Positions 52,019 to 60,208 of a stretch of 64,000 nt of DNA are shown piece after piece. The translations under genes were made by a program, and so were the position numbers. The notes under the pieces were generated by a model. It saw only the letters and a program-made list of their open reading frames with translations. It ran no database searches and had not been told where the DNA came from. Origin of the DNA: AAA164-E04 sp014239995 (GTDB taxonomy: Bacteria > Verrucomicrobiota > Verrucomicrobiia > Limisphaerales > AAA164-E04); the NCBI GenBank assembly GCA_029247315.1, contig JAQWLM010000037.1, forward strand, positions 37,652-101,651. The letters are read 5' to 3'. Each line of letters opens with the position of its first letter. Positions within the stretch are counted from its first letter, which is position 1.

Positions 52019-52957
52019 ATGGATCGACTCCCCAAGCCCGACATCATATTGACGCATGAGAGTGATTTGGACGGACTGGTGTCCGGTTGCCTGTTAAAGC
52101 GATTGGCCGAAAAGCTGTTTGGTATCGACATTCCGCTGGCGGCCTATCATCTTCCACAATGGCAGAACCGTCAGATGACCGAGCGCAGTGCGTGGGTAAC
52201 TGATTTGTCCTTGGACGCGCGCGTGGATCGGGAGGGCTGGGTGATTATCGATCATCATCCCTCTGCCCATGACGCCACCAAGGCAAGGTATGTTTTTTCA
52301 ACTGAAAAATCAGCTACAAGACTTTGCTACGATTTGCTCGAAGAAAACCAGCTTGGTAATCCGGAACTGGAGCGCTTGGTGCATCTTACCAACGTTTCCG
52401 ATTTGTTTCAGGAGTCGGATCCCGATTTTGAATTGGCATGCGATTACGCTGAGCTGGTGAAGACCTACCATTTTCATCCCTTGATCAAGTTGCTTGAGGG
52501 GAATCTGGAATCCTTAATGGATCATCCTTTGCTTGAGGTCATGAAGATCAAACGGACGGTTGAGGACCCTATTGGTTTTGATTGGGCCAAGAGACACCTT
52601 GAGCCGGTTGCCCCAGGCATCACCACGGTGGACCTTTCCATAGGCAATCATAACGTTATCATGAACCGCCTTCTCAAGGAAGAGGAGCTTGAGGATCAGG
52701 TCTTGATATCTGTCGCGCGAAGGGCTCCCTACCAATACGGCATGAGCCTGCGAAGCAGAAATGGAAAGGCGAGGGAAGTGGCTGGGAAATTCCAGGGTGG
52801 GGGGCATGCCAACGCAGCCGGTGCCACCTTCCCCAAATCCGTGAAATCGGTCCCCAATGGAGTGGACTACATCCGACAGGTTCTGGCACCTAAAGTCACC
52901 CCTTGCGAGAGTCCTCTCTCGGATCTGGAGTCTGAGTTAGCCGCGCTCGGCGACTAA
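52019..52957 (+). CDS. DHH/DHHA1 family phosphoesterase
   Basis: The 312-residue protein has the DHH motif order: THESDLDGLVSGC (metal-binding Asp), VTDLSLD, IIDHHPSAHDA (the DHH), and the DHHA1 motif GGGHANAAGATFP near the C-terminus. This is the NrnA/RecJ-like fold that cleaves nanoRNA, pAp or cyclic dinucleotide products. Which substrate is used cannot be told here. ATG at 52019 is used; a TTG at 51992 adds nine residues. It converges with mcsB (stop 52962), leaving four bases between. Confidence 0.9.
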   Translation: MDRLPKPDIILTHESDLDGLVSGCLLKRLAEKLFGIDIPLAAYHLPQWQNRQMTERSAWVTDLSLDARVDREGWVIIDHHPSAHDATKARYVFSTEKSATRLCYDLLEENQLGNPELERLVHLTNVSDLFQESDPDFELACDYAELVKTYHFHPLIKLLEGNLESLMDHPLLEVMKIKRTVEDPIGFDWAKRHLEPVAPGITTVDLSIGNHNVIMNRLLKEEELEDQVLISVARRAPYQYGMSLRSRNGKAREVAGKFQGGGHANAAGATFPKSVKSVPNGVDYIRQVLAPKVTPCESPLSDLESELAALGD

Positions 52958-52961
52958 CTCA

Positions 52962-54095
52962 TCAATCCTTTTCGGTATCTTTTTCCGGATTCAGTGATGT
53001 CTCGCTCTCATCCAAGGGTTCCGTTACGGTCATTTTCGGGCGTGGGCTGTCAGAAAGCCTTTCTCTCAGCAGGCTCGCCCGCCTGATATCACGCTCTTCT
53101 GGAGTCATTCTCTTTGCCTCGCCGTATTGTATGTGGGCAGGCTCGGTCACGATGAAAAGCTCGTCAACAACCGCAGGATCCATATCTGGAAAATGTCCCA
53201 GATCCACACCAAGTCGAAGCAGGCTTAGTAGGTTCTTTGCTTCCTTCGAGGAGATGGTGTGTGCATTCGTCAAGATGCCGTAGGCACGTCCAATGTTGTT
53301 GAAAAGCATTTCTGGCTTGGTTTCAAGCAGCTTGGCACGGGCGTTTTCCTCATTTTCAATGATCTGTAACACCACTTTGTTCAGACGTTCGATGATTTCC
53401 AGTTCGGTTTCTCCCAGGGTCATCTGGTTGGAAATCTGGAAGACATTTGCCAGGGCCTCGGTTCCTTCCCCATAGAGCCCCCTTACCGCCAGTCCAAGCT
53501 TGTTGACGGCAGTGATGGTTTGTTGCATCTGTTCAGCGATCACCAATCCAGGTAGATGCAGCATGGCACTGACCCGTATGCCGGTGCCAATGTTGGTAGG
53601 GCAGGCAGTCAGATAACCAAAGCGACTTGAAAATGCGATGGGCAGTTTGGCCTCCAGCATGGTGTCGAGCTTGTTGATGGCCTTCCATGCCTCCTTGATC
53701 TGCAGCCCGGGAAGGATCGTCTGCATCCGCAGGTGATCCTCCTCATTAATCATGACACACAAGGTTTCATCGGCGCTGAGCACCAACGCTGCCCCCTGTT
53801 TTTTCTTGGCCAATTCCCTGCTGATCAGGTGTCGCTCGACGAGTAACTGCCTGTCCAGATCTCGAAGATTGGTCAGTTCCTCTGCAAAACCCTTCTTCAT
53901 TGGAGCCACGGACTCAACCACGGGTTTAATTTTTTTCAGGTGAGCCTCACGTTCCTGTTTGCTGGCGTGACCTGGGAATGGAGTTTCCTGCAGGTTTCTC
54001 GCAAGACGTACCCTGCTTGTCATGACGATGCGGTCCAGTGGGCCCGGTCGCCGACAGACTTCTTGGGTTGGAATCAGGAACTCATTTATATTCAT
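52962..54095 (-). CDS. mcsB: Protein-arginine kinase McsB
   Basis: The 377-residue protein belongs to the phosphagen kinase fold: VMTSRVRLARNL (substrate/nucleotide Arg), INEEDHLRMQ (catalytic acid), the Cys loop TACPTNIGTGIR (Cys165) and YGEGTEA. The C-terminal part has RDIRRA (residues 335-340), the RDxxRA motif that forms the phosphoarginine-binding site in McsB. These identify a protein-arginine kinase rather than creatine kinase-like enzymes. McsB tags proteins with phosphoarginine for the ClpCP protease. The last 20 residues are acidic and not typical. The start overlaps the mcsA stop by four bases. Confidence 0.95.
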   Translation of the reverse strand: MNINEFLIPTQEVCRRPGPLDRIVMTSRVRLARNLQETPFPGHASKQEREAHLKKIKPVVESVAPMKKGFAEELTNLRDLDRQLLVERHLISRELAKKKQGAALVLSADETLCVMINEEDHLRMQTILPGLQIKEAWKAINKLDTMLEAKLPIAFSSRFGYLTACPTNIGTGIRVSAMLHLPGLVIAEQMQQTITAVNKLGLAVRGLYGEGTEALANVFQISNQMTLGETELEIIERLNKVVLQIIENEENARAKLLETKPEMLFNNIGRAYGILTNAHTISSKEAKNLLSLLRLGVDLGHFPDMDPAVVDELFIVTEPAHIQYGEAKRMTPEERDIRRASLLRERLSDSPRPKMTVTEPLDESETSLNPEKDTEKD

Positions 54096-54619
54096 GATGT
54101 TGCGGATTCTGTTTCAAAATCTCTAATTGTTTCTGCAAGGTTTTTTAAAGAGTCTCGGATCACGGCTGCATCTTCGTAACGTTCTTCTCGAATGGCTTTT
54201 TTCAGGTCCTTTTCCAGCGTCCTTGCCTTTCTTTCCAACTCGCGGGTGTTTCGAAAACTTTTTGGAGCCTTGCCGGTGTGGGTCAGGCCTTTATGCATGG
54301 ATCGCAGCATTTGCTCCAAACCTTCCTCGAAGGCGATGTAGCATTCCGGGCAGCCAAGACGCCCTGATTTCTTGATGTCTGCTAAGGTGTATCCACAGTG
54401 TGGGCACTCGGAAGTTTCTGTGTCGACACTAGCCTGAGCCTTATTATCCGTGGATTTAGGGCCCAGTCCCACCAACAAATCCACAAGTGACATGCCTGGA
54501 TCATCCACACCGTGCACTTGGGCACAGGATTCGCACATGTCCATTTTCTTGATCTCGCCCTCAAGCATTTGCGTCAGGTGGACCGTGGCTTCGTTTTTAT
54601 GACATACGTTGCAAAGCAT
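54092..54619 (-). CDS. mcsA: McsA-like activator of McsB
   Basis: The 175-residue protein has the four McsA CxxC motifs (Cys3/6, Cys29/32, Cys72/75, Cys90/93) in two pairs, each likely to bind zinc, followed by a C-terminal UVR-type helical motif (residues about 130-165, KARTLEKDLKKAIREERYED in part). McsA stimulates McsB. The mcsA-mcsB pair is adjacent as in Bacillus, but no ctsR lies upstream and no clpC downstream. Confidence 0.93.
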   Translation of the reverse strand: MLCNVCHKNEATVHLTQMLEGEIKKMDMCESCAQVHGVDDPGMSLVDLLVGLGPKSTDNKAQASVDTETSECPHCGYTLADIKKSGRLGCPECYIAFEEGLEQMLRSMHKGLTHTGKAPKSFRNTRELERKARTLEKDLKKAIREERYEDAAVIRDSLKNLAETIRDFETESATS

Positions 54620-54753
54620 TTGATCGGCGAGGAAGGTATTTGTGTAAACCCCTTGACCTCTGTTCTAATCTATCTTGAGGGCAGCCAGATTGCAATTCAC
54701 CAATTCCGCCAATTTTGTGTTCGAGCGTTCAAAGTCCATACCCTTTGGCTGCT

Positions 54754-55620
54754 TTACAGGGGTTCCCCAGATACCCGGGTCAGCGCCCGGTACTTGGCCT
54801 CTAGCTGGCGTGTTACCGAACCTGGTTTACCCTCGCCGATAACCCGTTTGTCAATCATGACCACAGGGACAATTTCTGCACCGCTCCCGGTCAGGAAACA
54901 TTCCTCGGAAATGAACAGGTCGTAGCGGGTGAGATTTTTCTCCTCAACCTCGTATCCTGCTTCCTCGGCAAGTTCGATCACCGTGTTCCTTGTGATGCCA
55001 TAAAGGGCTCCTGAAGCCAATGGGGGTGTGAAGATTTTTCCGTGGTGCAGGATAAAGATATTGTCTCCAGTGCATTCAGCGACAAATCCCTCACTATTGA
55101 GCATGATAGCTTCCTCGCAGCCTGCATTGTTCGCTTCGATTTTGGCGAGGATGTTGTTCAGGTAATTCAGCGATTTTATGGCTGGATTCACGGCGTTTAC
55201 CAAGTTTCTTGCAGTAGCCGCAGTGATGATTTCCATGCCTTTTTCATAAAATTCGCGAGGGTAAAGTTGAATCTCGTTGGCAATGATGATCACTGACGGG
55301 CTTTTGCAGGAGTCGGGACTGAGGCCCAATGAACCCGCCCCGCGTGTGACGATGAGCCTTATATAGCCGTTTTCCAAGCCGTTGGCGCGGCACGTTTCCA
55401 CAACGGCACGACACATTGCCTCCTCTGACATGGGGATACTGAGGAGGATGGCTTTGGCTGAATAATAGAGGCGTTGGATATGTTCCTTGAGCTTAAAGAC
55501 GCGCCGATGATATACCCGAATGCCTTCAAAGACACCATCACCGTACAGCAGACCGTGATCAAAGACGGATATCTTTGCGTCCTCTTTGCCATAGTAATTT
55601 CCGTCAATGTAGATCTTCAT
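54754..55620 (-). CDS. ilvE: Branched-chain-amino-acid transaminase
   Basis: With ATG at 55620 the protein has 288 residues and matches the class IV PLP fold of the branched-chain aminotransferase type: MKIYIDGNYYGKEDAKISVF (shown in part), GLLYGDGVFEGIRVY, the PLP Lys in AIKSLNYLNN, and the TGDNIFI and SGALYGITRN segments, where the TGDN Thr-Gly supports phosphate. It converts Leu/Ile/Val to 2-oxo acids with 2-oxoglutarate. D-amino acid transaminase is a close relative and cannot be fully excluded. It is downstream of the unknown membrane gene on the same strand. Confidence 0.88.
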   Translation of the reverse strand: MKIYIDGNYYGKEDAKISVFDHGLLYGDGVFEGIRVYHRRVFKLKEHIQRLYYSAKAILLSIPMSEEAMCRAVVETCRANGLENGYIRLIVTRGAGSLGLSPDSCKSPSVIIIANEIQLYPREFYEKGMEIITAATARNLVNAVNPAIKSLNYLNNILAKIEANNAGCEEAIMLNSEGFVAECTGDNIFILHHGKIFTPPLASGALYGITRNTVIELAEEAGYEVEEKNLTRYDLFISEECFLTGSGAEIVPVVMIDKRVIGEGKPGSVTRQLEAKYRALTRVSGEPL

Positions 55621-55699
55621 CCCTGCTGCGGAGTTAACCCGAAGAAAGACACGAATGACAAGCAATTCTTTGGATATGCGCAAGGCAGGTCCCTGAAAA

Positions 55700-57175
55700 T
55701 CAGACCTGATCGCAGTCTTTGGGTAGCTGTTTTTCTGGGCGAAGGAAAAAAGCTCCCGCAGTGAGTCCCAAAGCGCACGCCATGAAGATCAAGTTGTTTG
55801 GGGACCTTGATGTCCATTGGTCAAAGGGGGCCCATGGCCACGGGAATTTGAAAAAGGCAAAGTTGAGCAGACCGTAGGTCCATGCGTTCAAAATCAGGAG
55901 GAACTGGCAGTAGCGGCGGCCACTCATTTCCAGACGTGGTTTACCCGCCCAGAACAAGCTCGCTCCTAAAGCGATGAGCATGGGGATTACGAAACAGAAG
56001 GTCCATCCTTCTAACGGCCCCAGCGCTGACGTTTCGTAGACCATGTGCCTGACTGTTTTCCCTGCGATAGGTAGCAGTGTGATTGGGAGGCACAGCCAAA
56101 AAGGCCAGAATCGCCCTGCTGCCACGGCCAAAAAGGGTAGCATGCCCATGGTGAGTGCGAAATCGGCGAACTGATCCAGAGCCCCGAAATCTAGAAAATT
56201 CCAGCAGGCAAGTGCCAGAGCATAGAGGACTAGGAGGGTCCACTCAGCGCGTATATCCAGATTGGATTCTTCTTGAGGCGTTGAATGTGCCATCACAAGG
56301 TGACGATTCCTCCACAGTCCAAGACCCAGCACAGCACCAAAAACAGCACCGAAACCCGTCTCCATCATGTTCCACCAGTTCATGTGGGTATCAAGTTGGC
56401 TGAGGAAGCCCTGACTAAACCAACCCGGATTCCATGCATGGAATGCCTGAAGGCATTGTCCCCCGGGAAATCCAATGCCGCCGGCAAGGATTCCCCACAT
56501 TCCCAGGCGTCTGGCAAGTGAATCGCGACGTATGCTTCCTGCATAAAGCCAAAGGCCCATCAGGGCAAAAAGCAGTCCGCCCCATTTTTCCTGGCGTGGT
56601 TTTAGTGCCTTGTCCGGTTCCCACATCCAGTGGTCTGAGAAGTAAAACCTGGGAAGTAGCCCTTCCTGGGGTTTATAGGGTTCGTTCAGTAGGTAAATAC
56701 CCAGAAAAATCAGAAAAATCATGCTGATCAAAACGATCGCCAGTTCGCCCAGTGGATAGCGTCGCCCACTCAGAGCCATCCCCAACATGATACCTCCGAA
56801 CCCTATCCAAATTCCCCCTTTGATACTCAGCCCAAGCATGCCCCATGCGAGGGCCTGCGTATTTCCAATCAGCTCGTGATCATGGGTCAAGCCCACGGTT
56901 TGTCCGTAGGTCATGCATCCGCCGAAGGAAATGCCGATGGTCATCCACGCGATCGCGCGCGCTGAGGAAAGAGTGCTGAGCATGGGGGCAAAAAGCATCA
57001 CAAGGACCGTTGCCACCAGCACGCCGGCGATCATGGCTCCGGTTTCGTGTCCATACTGTCCGCGAATCCCCCAGCCCATGGCCCCTGCCATAGAGCTCAA
57101 GATTACGGCTTTCCACCAGGGAACAGTGGCATTGGAGAAGTTTAAATGATCGTCATTGCTGTTGCTTGGGCTCAT
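55700..57175 (-). CDS. Uncharacterised 12-segment integral membrane protein
   Basis: The 491-residue protein has about 12 TM helices and no signal peptide. Notable conserved-looking segments are GAMGWGIRGQYGHETGAMIA at the start, SFGGCMTYGQTVGLTHDHEL, LAGGIGFPGGQCLQAFHAW and NWWNMMETGFGAVFGAVLG. The Gly-rich and His-rich loops between TM pairs could form a substrate channel. I do not recognise a family; it could be a transporter, since the divergent neighbours (TIM-barrel, DJ-1) suggest sugar metabolism. Its gene is divergent from the TIM-barrel gene, 258 bases apart. Confidence 0.75.
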   Translation of the reverse strand: MSPSNSNDDHLNFSNATVPWWKAVILSSMAGAMGWGIRGQYGHETGAMIAGVLVATVLVMLFAPMLSTLSSARAIAWMTIGISFGGCMTYGQTVGLTHDHELIGNTQALAWGMLGLSIKGGIWIGFGGIMLGMALSGRRYPLGELAIVLISMIFLIFLGIYLLNEPYKPQEGLLPRFYFSDHWMWEPDKALKPRQEKWGGLLFALMGLWLYAGSIRRDSLARRLGMWGILAGGIGFPGGQCLQAFHAWNPGWFSQGFLSQLDTHMNWWNMMETGFGAVFGAVLGLGLWRNRHLVMAHSTPQEESNLDIRAEWTLLVLYALALACWNFLDFGALDQFADFALTMGMLPFLAVAAGRFWPFWLCLPITLLPIAGKTVRHMVYETSALGPLEGWTFCFVIPMLIALGASLFWAGKPRLEMSGRRYCQFLLILNAWTYGLLNFAFFKFPWPWAPFDQWTSRSPNNLIFMACALGLTAGAFFLRPEKQLPKDCDQV

Positions 57176-57433
57176 GGCGTCTTGGAACAGAAATGATCCT
57201 ATTACAATGCGTTACAATTGGCAAGTCGCCTTGCATGTTAAGGCAATGGGCGTCAAGCGGGGTTTCATCAATCCTCACCCTAGGTTTTTTAAAGAAAAGT
57301 TTGTCCAAGTTTTCGAGCTCGAAGCATGCGGTCACAAGGGATATGGATTTTGCCGAAAATTAGACCAGAATCAATCGACGCACTTGAAATATCTTCTTTT
57401 TTTGATCTTTTCCTTCACTTGAGAAGCCCTAAA
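57176..57433. other. Divergent intergenic region
   Basis: This 258-base region separates the unknown membrane gene (minus) and the Tat TIM-barrel gene (plus). In-frame upstream extensions of the TIM-barrel gene are unlike its family, so the region should be regulatory. No confident motif. Confidence 0.35.
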
Positions 57434-58435
57434 ATGCCGTCTATGCAATTCTCAAACTGTTCGGATCTGGGTAATGGCAGGGCCCCTCTTGGTTTGAGTC
57501 GTCGTCGTTTTTTGAAGCAATCCGCCTTGCTTCTCGCGGCGATCATTGAAAGCCAGAATCAGGCGTGGATCCAGGCTGAAGCCTCTCATGCATCCTTCTC
57601 ACTTCGCTACTGCGTTGCTTCCTGCATGTATGGTTACCTACCGTTGGATGTGATCCTGCCGGAGGTTCGCCGGGCTGGTGCCGAGGCGATAGACTTGTGG
57701 CCCATGCGTCACGGAAATCAACGCGAACAGGCCCAGGACTTGGGCTGGGATGCCTTTCTGGAGCAGCTTGAGGGCTATCGTTTGACCGTGGGTTGTTTGA
57801 CACGTTATGACTTGGGGCCTTTTGGCCTTGGGCAAGAAATGAAACTGGCCGGAAGGTTACGTTGCCCCTTGATCGTGACCGGTGGGAAGGGACCTGCTGG
57901 GTTGAAAGGCAAGGATCTTAAAGGAGCGCTTGCAACCTTCATTGAAAAACTCAAGCCACATCTTGAAATTGCTGCGAACAACGGCGTGACGATTGCCATT
58001 GAGAACCACGCAAACAACCTTATACACACACCTGATTCCATGCGTTGGCTTGCTGACATGGCTCCAAATCAGCACTTGGGTATTGCTCTTGCACCTTATC
58101 ACCTGGAAACACTCGGGATGGGTGCTTCGGGCTTGGCAGGTCTGATCCGTGATCTGGATTCCCGGCTTTCAATGTTCTATGCCTGGCAGCATGGCATGGG
58201 ATGCATGACCCAATTGGCAAAACCCAAGGAAATGTTGCAGATGCCTGGACGTGGAGAACTGGACTTTGCCCCCATTCTAGCTGCATTAAAATCTATTCGT
58301 TACAAGGGGTGGACGGAGGTGTTCATGCATCCTGTGCCGCGAGGGATACCTATCTTGCCAAGTGCCTTGGAAGTCACACGAGAGATCAACCGCGCAAGAA
58401 GATACTTGGCATCAAGGCTGGAAAGCATTCAATAG
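57434..58435 (+). CDS. Tat-exported TIM-barrel protein (sugar phosphate isomerase/epimerase type)
   Basis: The 333-residue protein starts with a twin-arginine signal (SRRRFLKQSALLLAAII) and continues as an AP-endonuclease-2-type TIM barrel. Landmarks are RRAGAEAIDLWPMRHG, LTVGCLTRYDL, CPLIVTGGKGP, TIAIENHANN (metal-binding Glu/His), HLGIALAPYHLE and GWTEVFMHP. The position of a usual Asp in the xylose-isomerase-type set is occupied by LAPYHL here. A DJ-1-type gene follows after 5 bases. The protein is expected in the periplasm and may act on a released sugar. ATG at 57434 is used; the longer frame from 57326 has no family residues. Confidence 0.86.
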   Translation: MPSMQFSNCSDLGNGRAPLGLSRRRFLKQSALLLAAIIESQNQAWIQAEASHASFSLRYCVASCMYGYLPLDVILPEVRRAGAEAIDLWPMRHGNQREQAQDLGWDAFLEQLEGYRLTVGCLTRYDLGPFGLGQEMKLAGRLRCPLIVTGGKGPAGLKGKDLKGALATFIEKLKPHLEIAANNGVTIAIENHANNLIHTPDSMRWLADMAPNQHLGIALAPYHLETLGMGASGLAGLIRDLDSRLSMFYAWQHGMGCMTQLAKPKEMLQMPGRGELDFAPILAALKSIRYKGWTEVFMHPVPRGIPILPSALEVTREINRARRYLASRLESIQ

Positions 58436-58440
58436 AACGC

Positions 58441-59019
58441 ATGCAACACAAAGTACTGATCATTGTCGGGGATGCCAGCGAGACGGTTGATACCTTATAT
58501 CCATATTACCGCCTGGTGGAGGGGGGATACAAGCCCATTGTCGCTGGGCCGGAGGTGCACCGTTACAACATGGTGATGCATGAGGTGAAGCCCGGATGGA
58601 CCATTACACGGGAGTGGGAGGGTTATACCATCCAGTCTGACATTGCCTTCCGGGACGTGGAGCCCGAGGCATACCTTGGTATTTTTTTCAGTGGCGGAAG
58701 GGCCCCCGAGTATATCCGATACGACGAACATCTCATAGGCCTTACACGCCATTTTTTCGAAGCCAACAAGCCCGTGGCAAGCGTTTGTCACGGTGTTGAG
58801 ATTCCAGCCCTCGCGGGCTGCGTTCAAGGCCGCAAAATGGCAACTGTTCCCAAATGTAAGTTTGATCTTGAGGTTTGTGGAGGGATTTTTGTTAACGAGC
58901 CCTGCGTTGTGGATGGGAATCTTGTAAGTGGTCGTACTTACCATGACCACGGCCACTACATGGGAGCGTGGATGAAACTACTGGATGAGGCCCGTTCCAA
59001 AATGAGTGCAAGTTCGTAA
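58441..59019 (+). CDS. DJ-1/PfpI family protein
   Basis: The 192-residue protein has the DJ-1/PfpI fold: KVLIIVGDASETVDTLY at the N-terminus, YLGIFFSGGRAPEYIR, and the nucleophile elbow ASVCHGVEIPA with Cys in the GxC-type turn and following His. Proteins of this family act as protein or sugar deglycases, chaperones or hydratases. The gene starts 5 bases after the TIM-barrel gene, so they are one unit; a sugar-related role is inferred from context only. No signal peptide is present, so it is cytoplasmic. Confidence 0.9.
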   Translation: MQHKVLIIVGDASETVDTLYPYYRLVEGGYKPIVAGPEVHRYNMVMHEVKPGWTITREWEGYTIQSDIAFRDVEPEAYLGIFFSGGRAPEYIRYDEHLIGLTRHFFEANKPVASVCHGVEIPALAGCVQGRKMATVPKCKFDLEVCGGIFVNEPCVVDGNLVSGRTYHDHGHYMGAWMKLLDEARSKMSASS

Positions 59020-59073
59020 TTCCTTTTTCTCCAGACGGGCTCTAGCATAGTGGAACCATGGAAAGGAAAAATA

Positions 59074-59870
59074 ATGGGTCTATTTGATTTTGTAAAAAGC
59101 CAGTTGCTGGAGGGTCCTAGCATGGGATGATGATTCTCGTGACACCCTTTCCTTCCGTTTCCCGGATGAGGACAGGGAGATCAAGCGTGGGTCGCAATTG
59201 ATCGTGCGCGAATCGCAGATGGTGCCGTTTGTTTACCTTGGCGAATTTGGTGACACCTATGGACCCGGTAAGCACATACTTTCCACTGAAAATATCCCAT
59301 TTCTAACTAAGCTCAAATCCTGGAAATACGGTTTTGAATCCCCCTTTAAAACCGATATTTATTACGTCGTTACCCGGGTGTTTACGGGAAATAAGTGGGT
59401 TACGACCAATCCGGTGATGATGCGTGACGAGGATCTGGGTGTCGTGCGAGCCAGAGCATTTGGTACCCATGACTTCAAGATTACCAATCCTCGCCTTTTC
59501 CTGTGGGAAGTTGCCGGTACAGATCACCACTTTCAGTTGCATGAATTTGAAGCAACGATGCGTTCCCGCATTGTCAGTGTCTTCAGTGAGGCATTGGCGG
59601 AATCCAATATTCCGCTTCTCGACGTGGCGACACGCTGCAGCGAACTTGGCCAATCCCTGATGACGATGATCAATGCGGTCATGTCGGCCAAGTATGGTCT
59701 GGAATTCACTGCTCTCGTCGTCGAGAATGTTTCCGTGCCCAGGGAGGCGCTGGATGCTTTTCTCAAGGGGTGAAGCCGTATGATTACCGATTCATGGCAG
59801 GCTGGACTGTAGAACATTGGAAGTTTGACCTTGTATGTCATGCTCAGAATTCAGGTTCCAGCATGAACTC
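59074..59870 (+). pseudogene. Decayed SPFH/Band-7 domain gene (virion-core-like family), at least two frameshifts
   Basis: ATG at 59074 begins MGLFDFVKSQLLEG, as expected for the SPFH-domain family with a virion-core-like N-terminus. A frameshift follows in a GGG run at 59112-59114: removing one G restores WDDDSRDTLSFRFPDEDREI and the SPFH core up to VVENVSVPREALDAF, which then ends at 59773. The further reading frame 59770 continues KPYDYRF, EHWKFDL, resembling the expected tail, so a second frame change occurred. Full-length relatives carry a longer Gly-rich and GYF-type tail. Two changes make a sequencing error unlikely. Family known for membrane scaffolds; function here is lost. Confidence 0.75.
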
Positions 59871-60208
59871 GAAAACTGAAACATGTGCGCCTCTGCTGTG
59901 CCTGGCGAAACGTCTTACTTCCAGCGCGTGGGCACCCACAACAGTCAGCAGACCTGCAATTACATTCTGGTTCCAGTATAGCTCCTGACCTGCCGGTATC
60001 ACCATCGTCTACACCAGGCATTGATCAGTGGGGGGCACCGTAGGAATTGCCGGCAACTATCCCAAGAGCTTTTGGAAAGTGTCTTTCCTCCTGCTTTTTT
60101 GTGTGCTGGGCGGGGTGGTCATTGTTTTTCTTGCAAACCAGTGATCGGCCTTTGCATGTCACCCTCGCGCAACGGCGAGAACTGTCTTGATTCAGTCCTA
60201 AGGTCGTT
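59871..60208. pseudogene. Degenerate coding remnants
   Basis: This region reads as fragments in changing frames. A clear piece on the plus strand is the frame 60028-60144, starting at a GTG, that ends with a membrane-anchor-like tail (FWKVSFLLLFCVLGGVVIV). A further short piece near 59920-59990 reads TSYFQRVGTHNSQQTCNY before a stop. They are probably the broken remains of a neighbour gene of the SPFH locus. I cannot name the family. Confidence 0.4.

Noticed and set aside
59198..59773. Intact 191-residue SPFH gene starting at 59198
   Set aside because: The conserved N-terminus of the family is readable upstream in a different frame, so this frame is the middle part of a broken gene.
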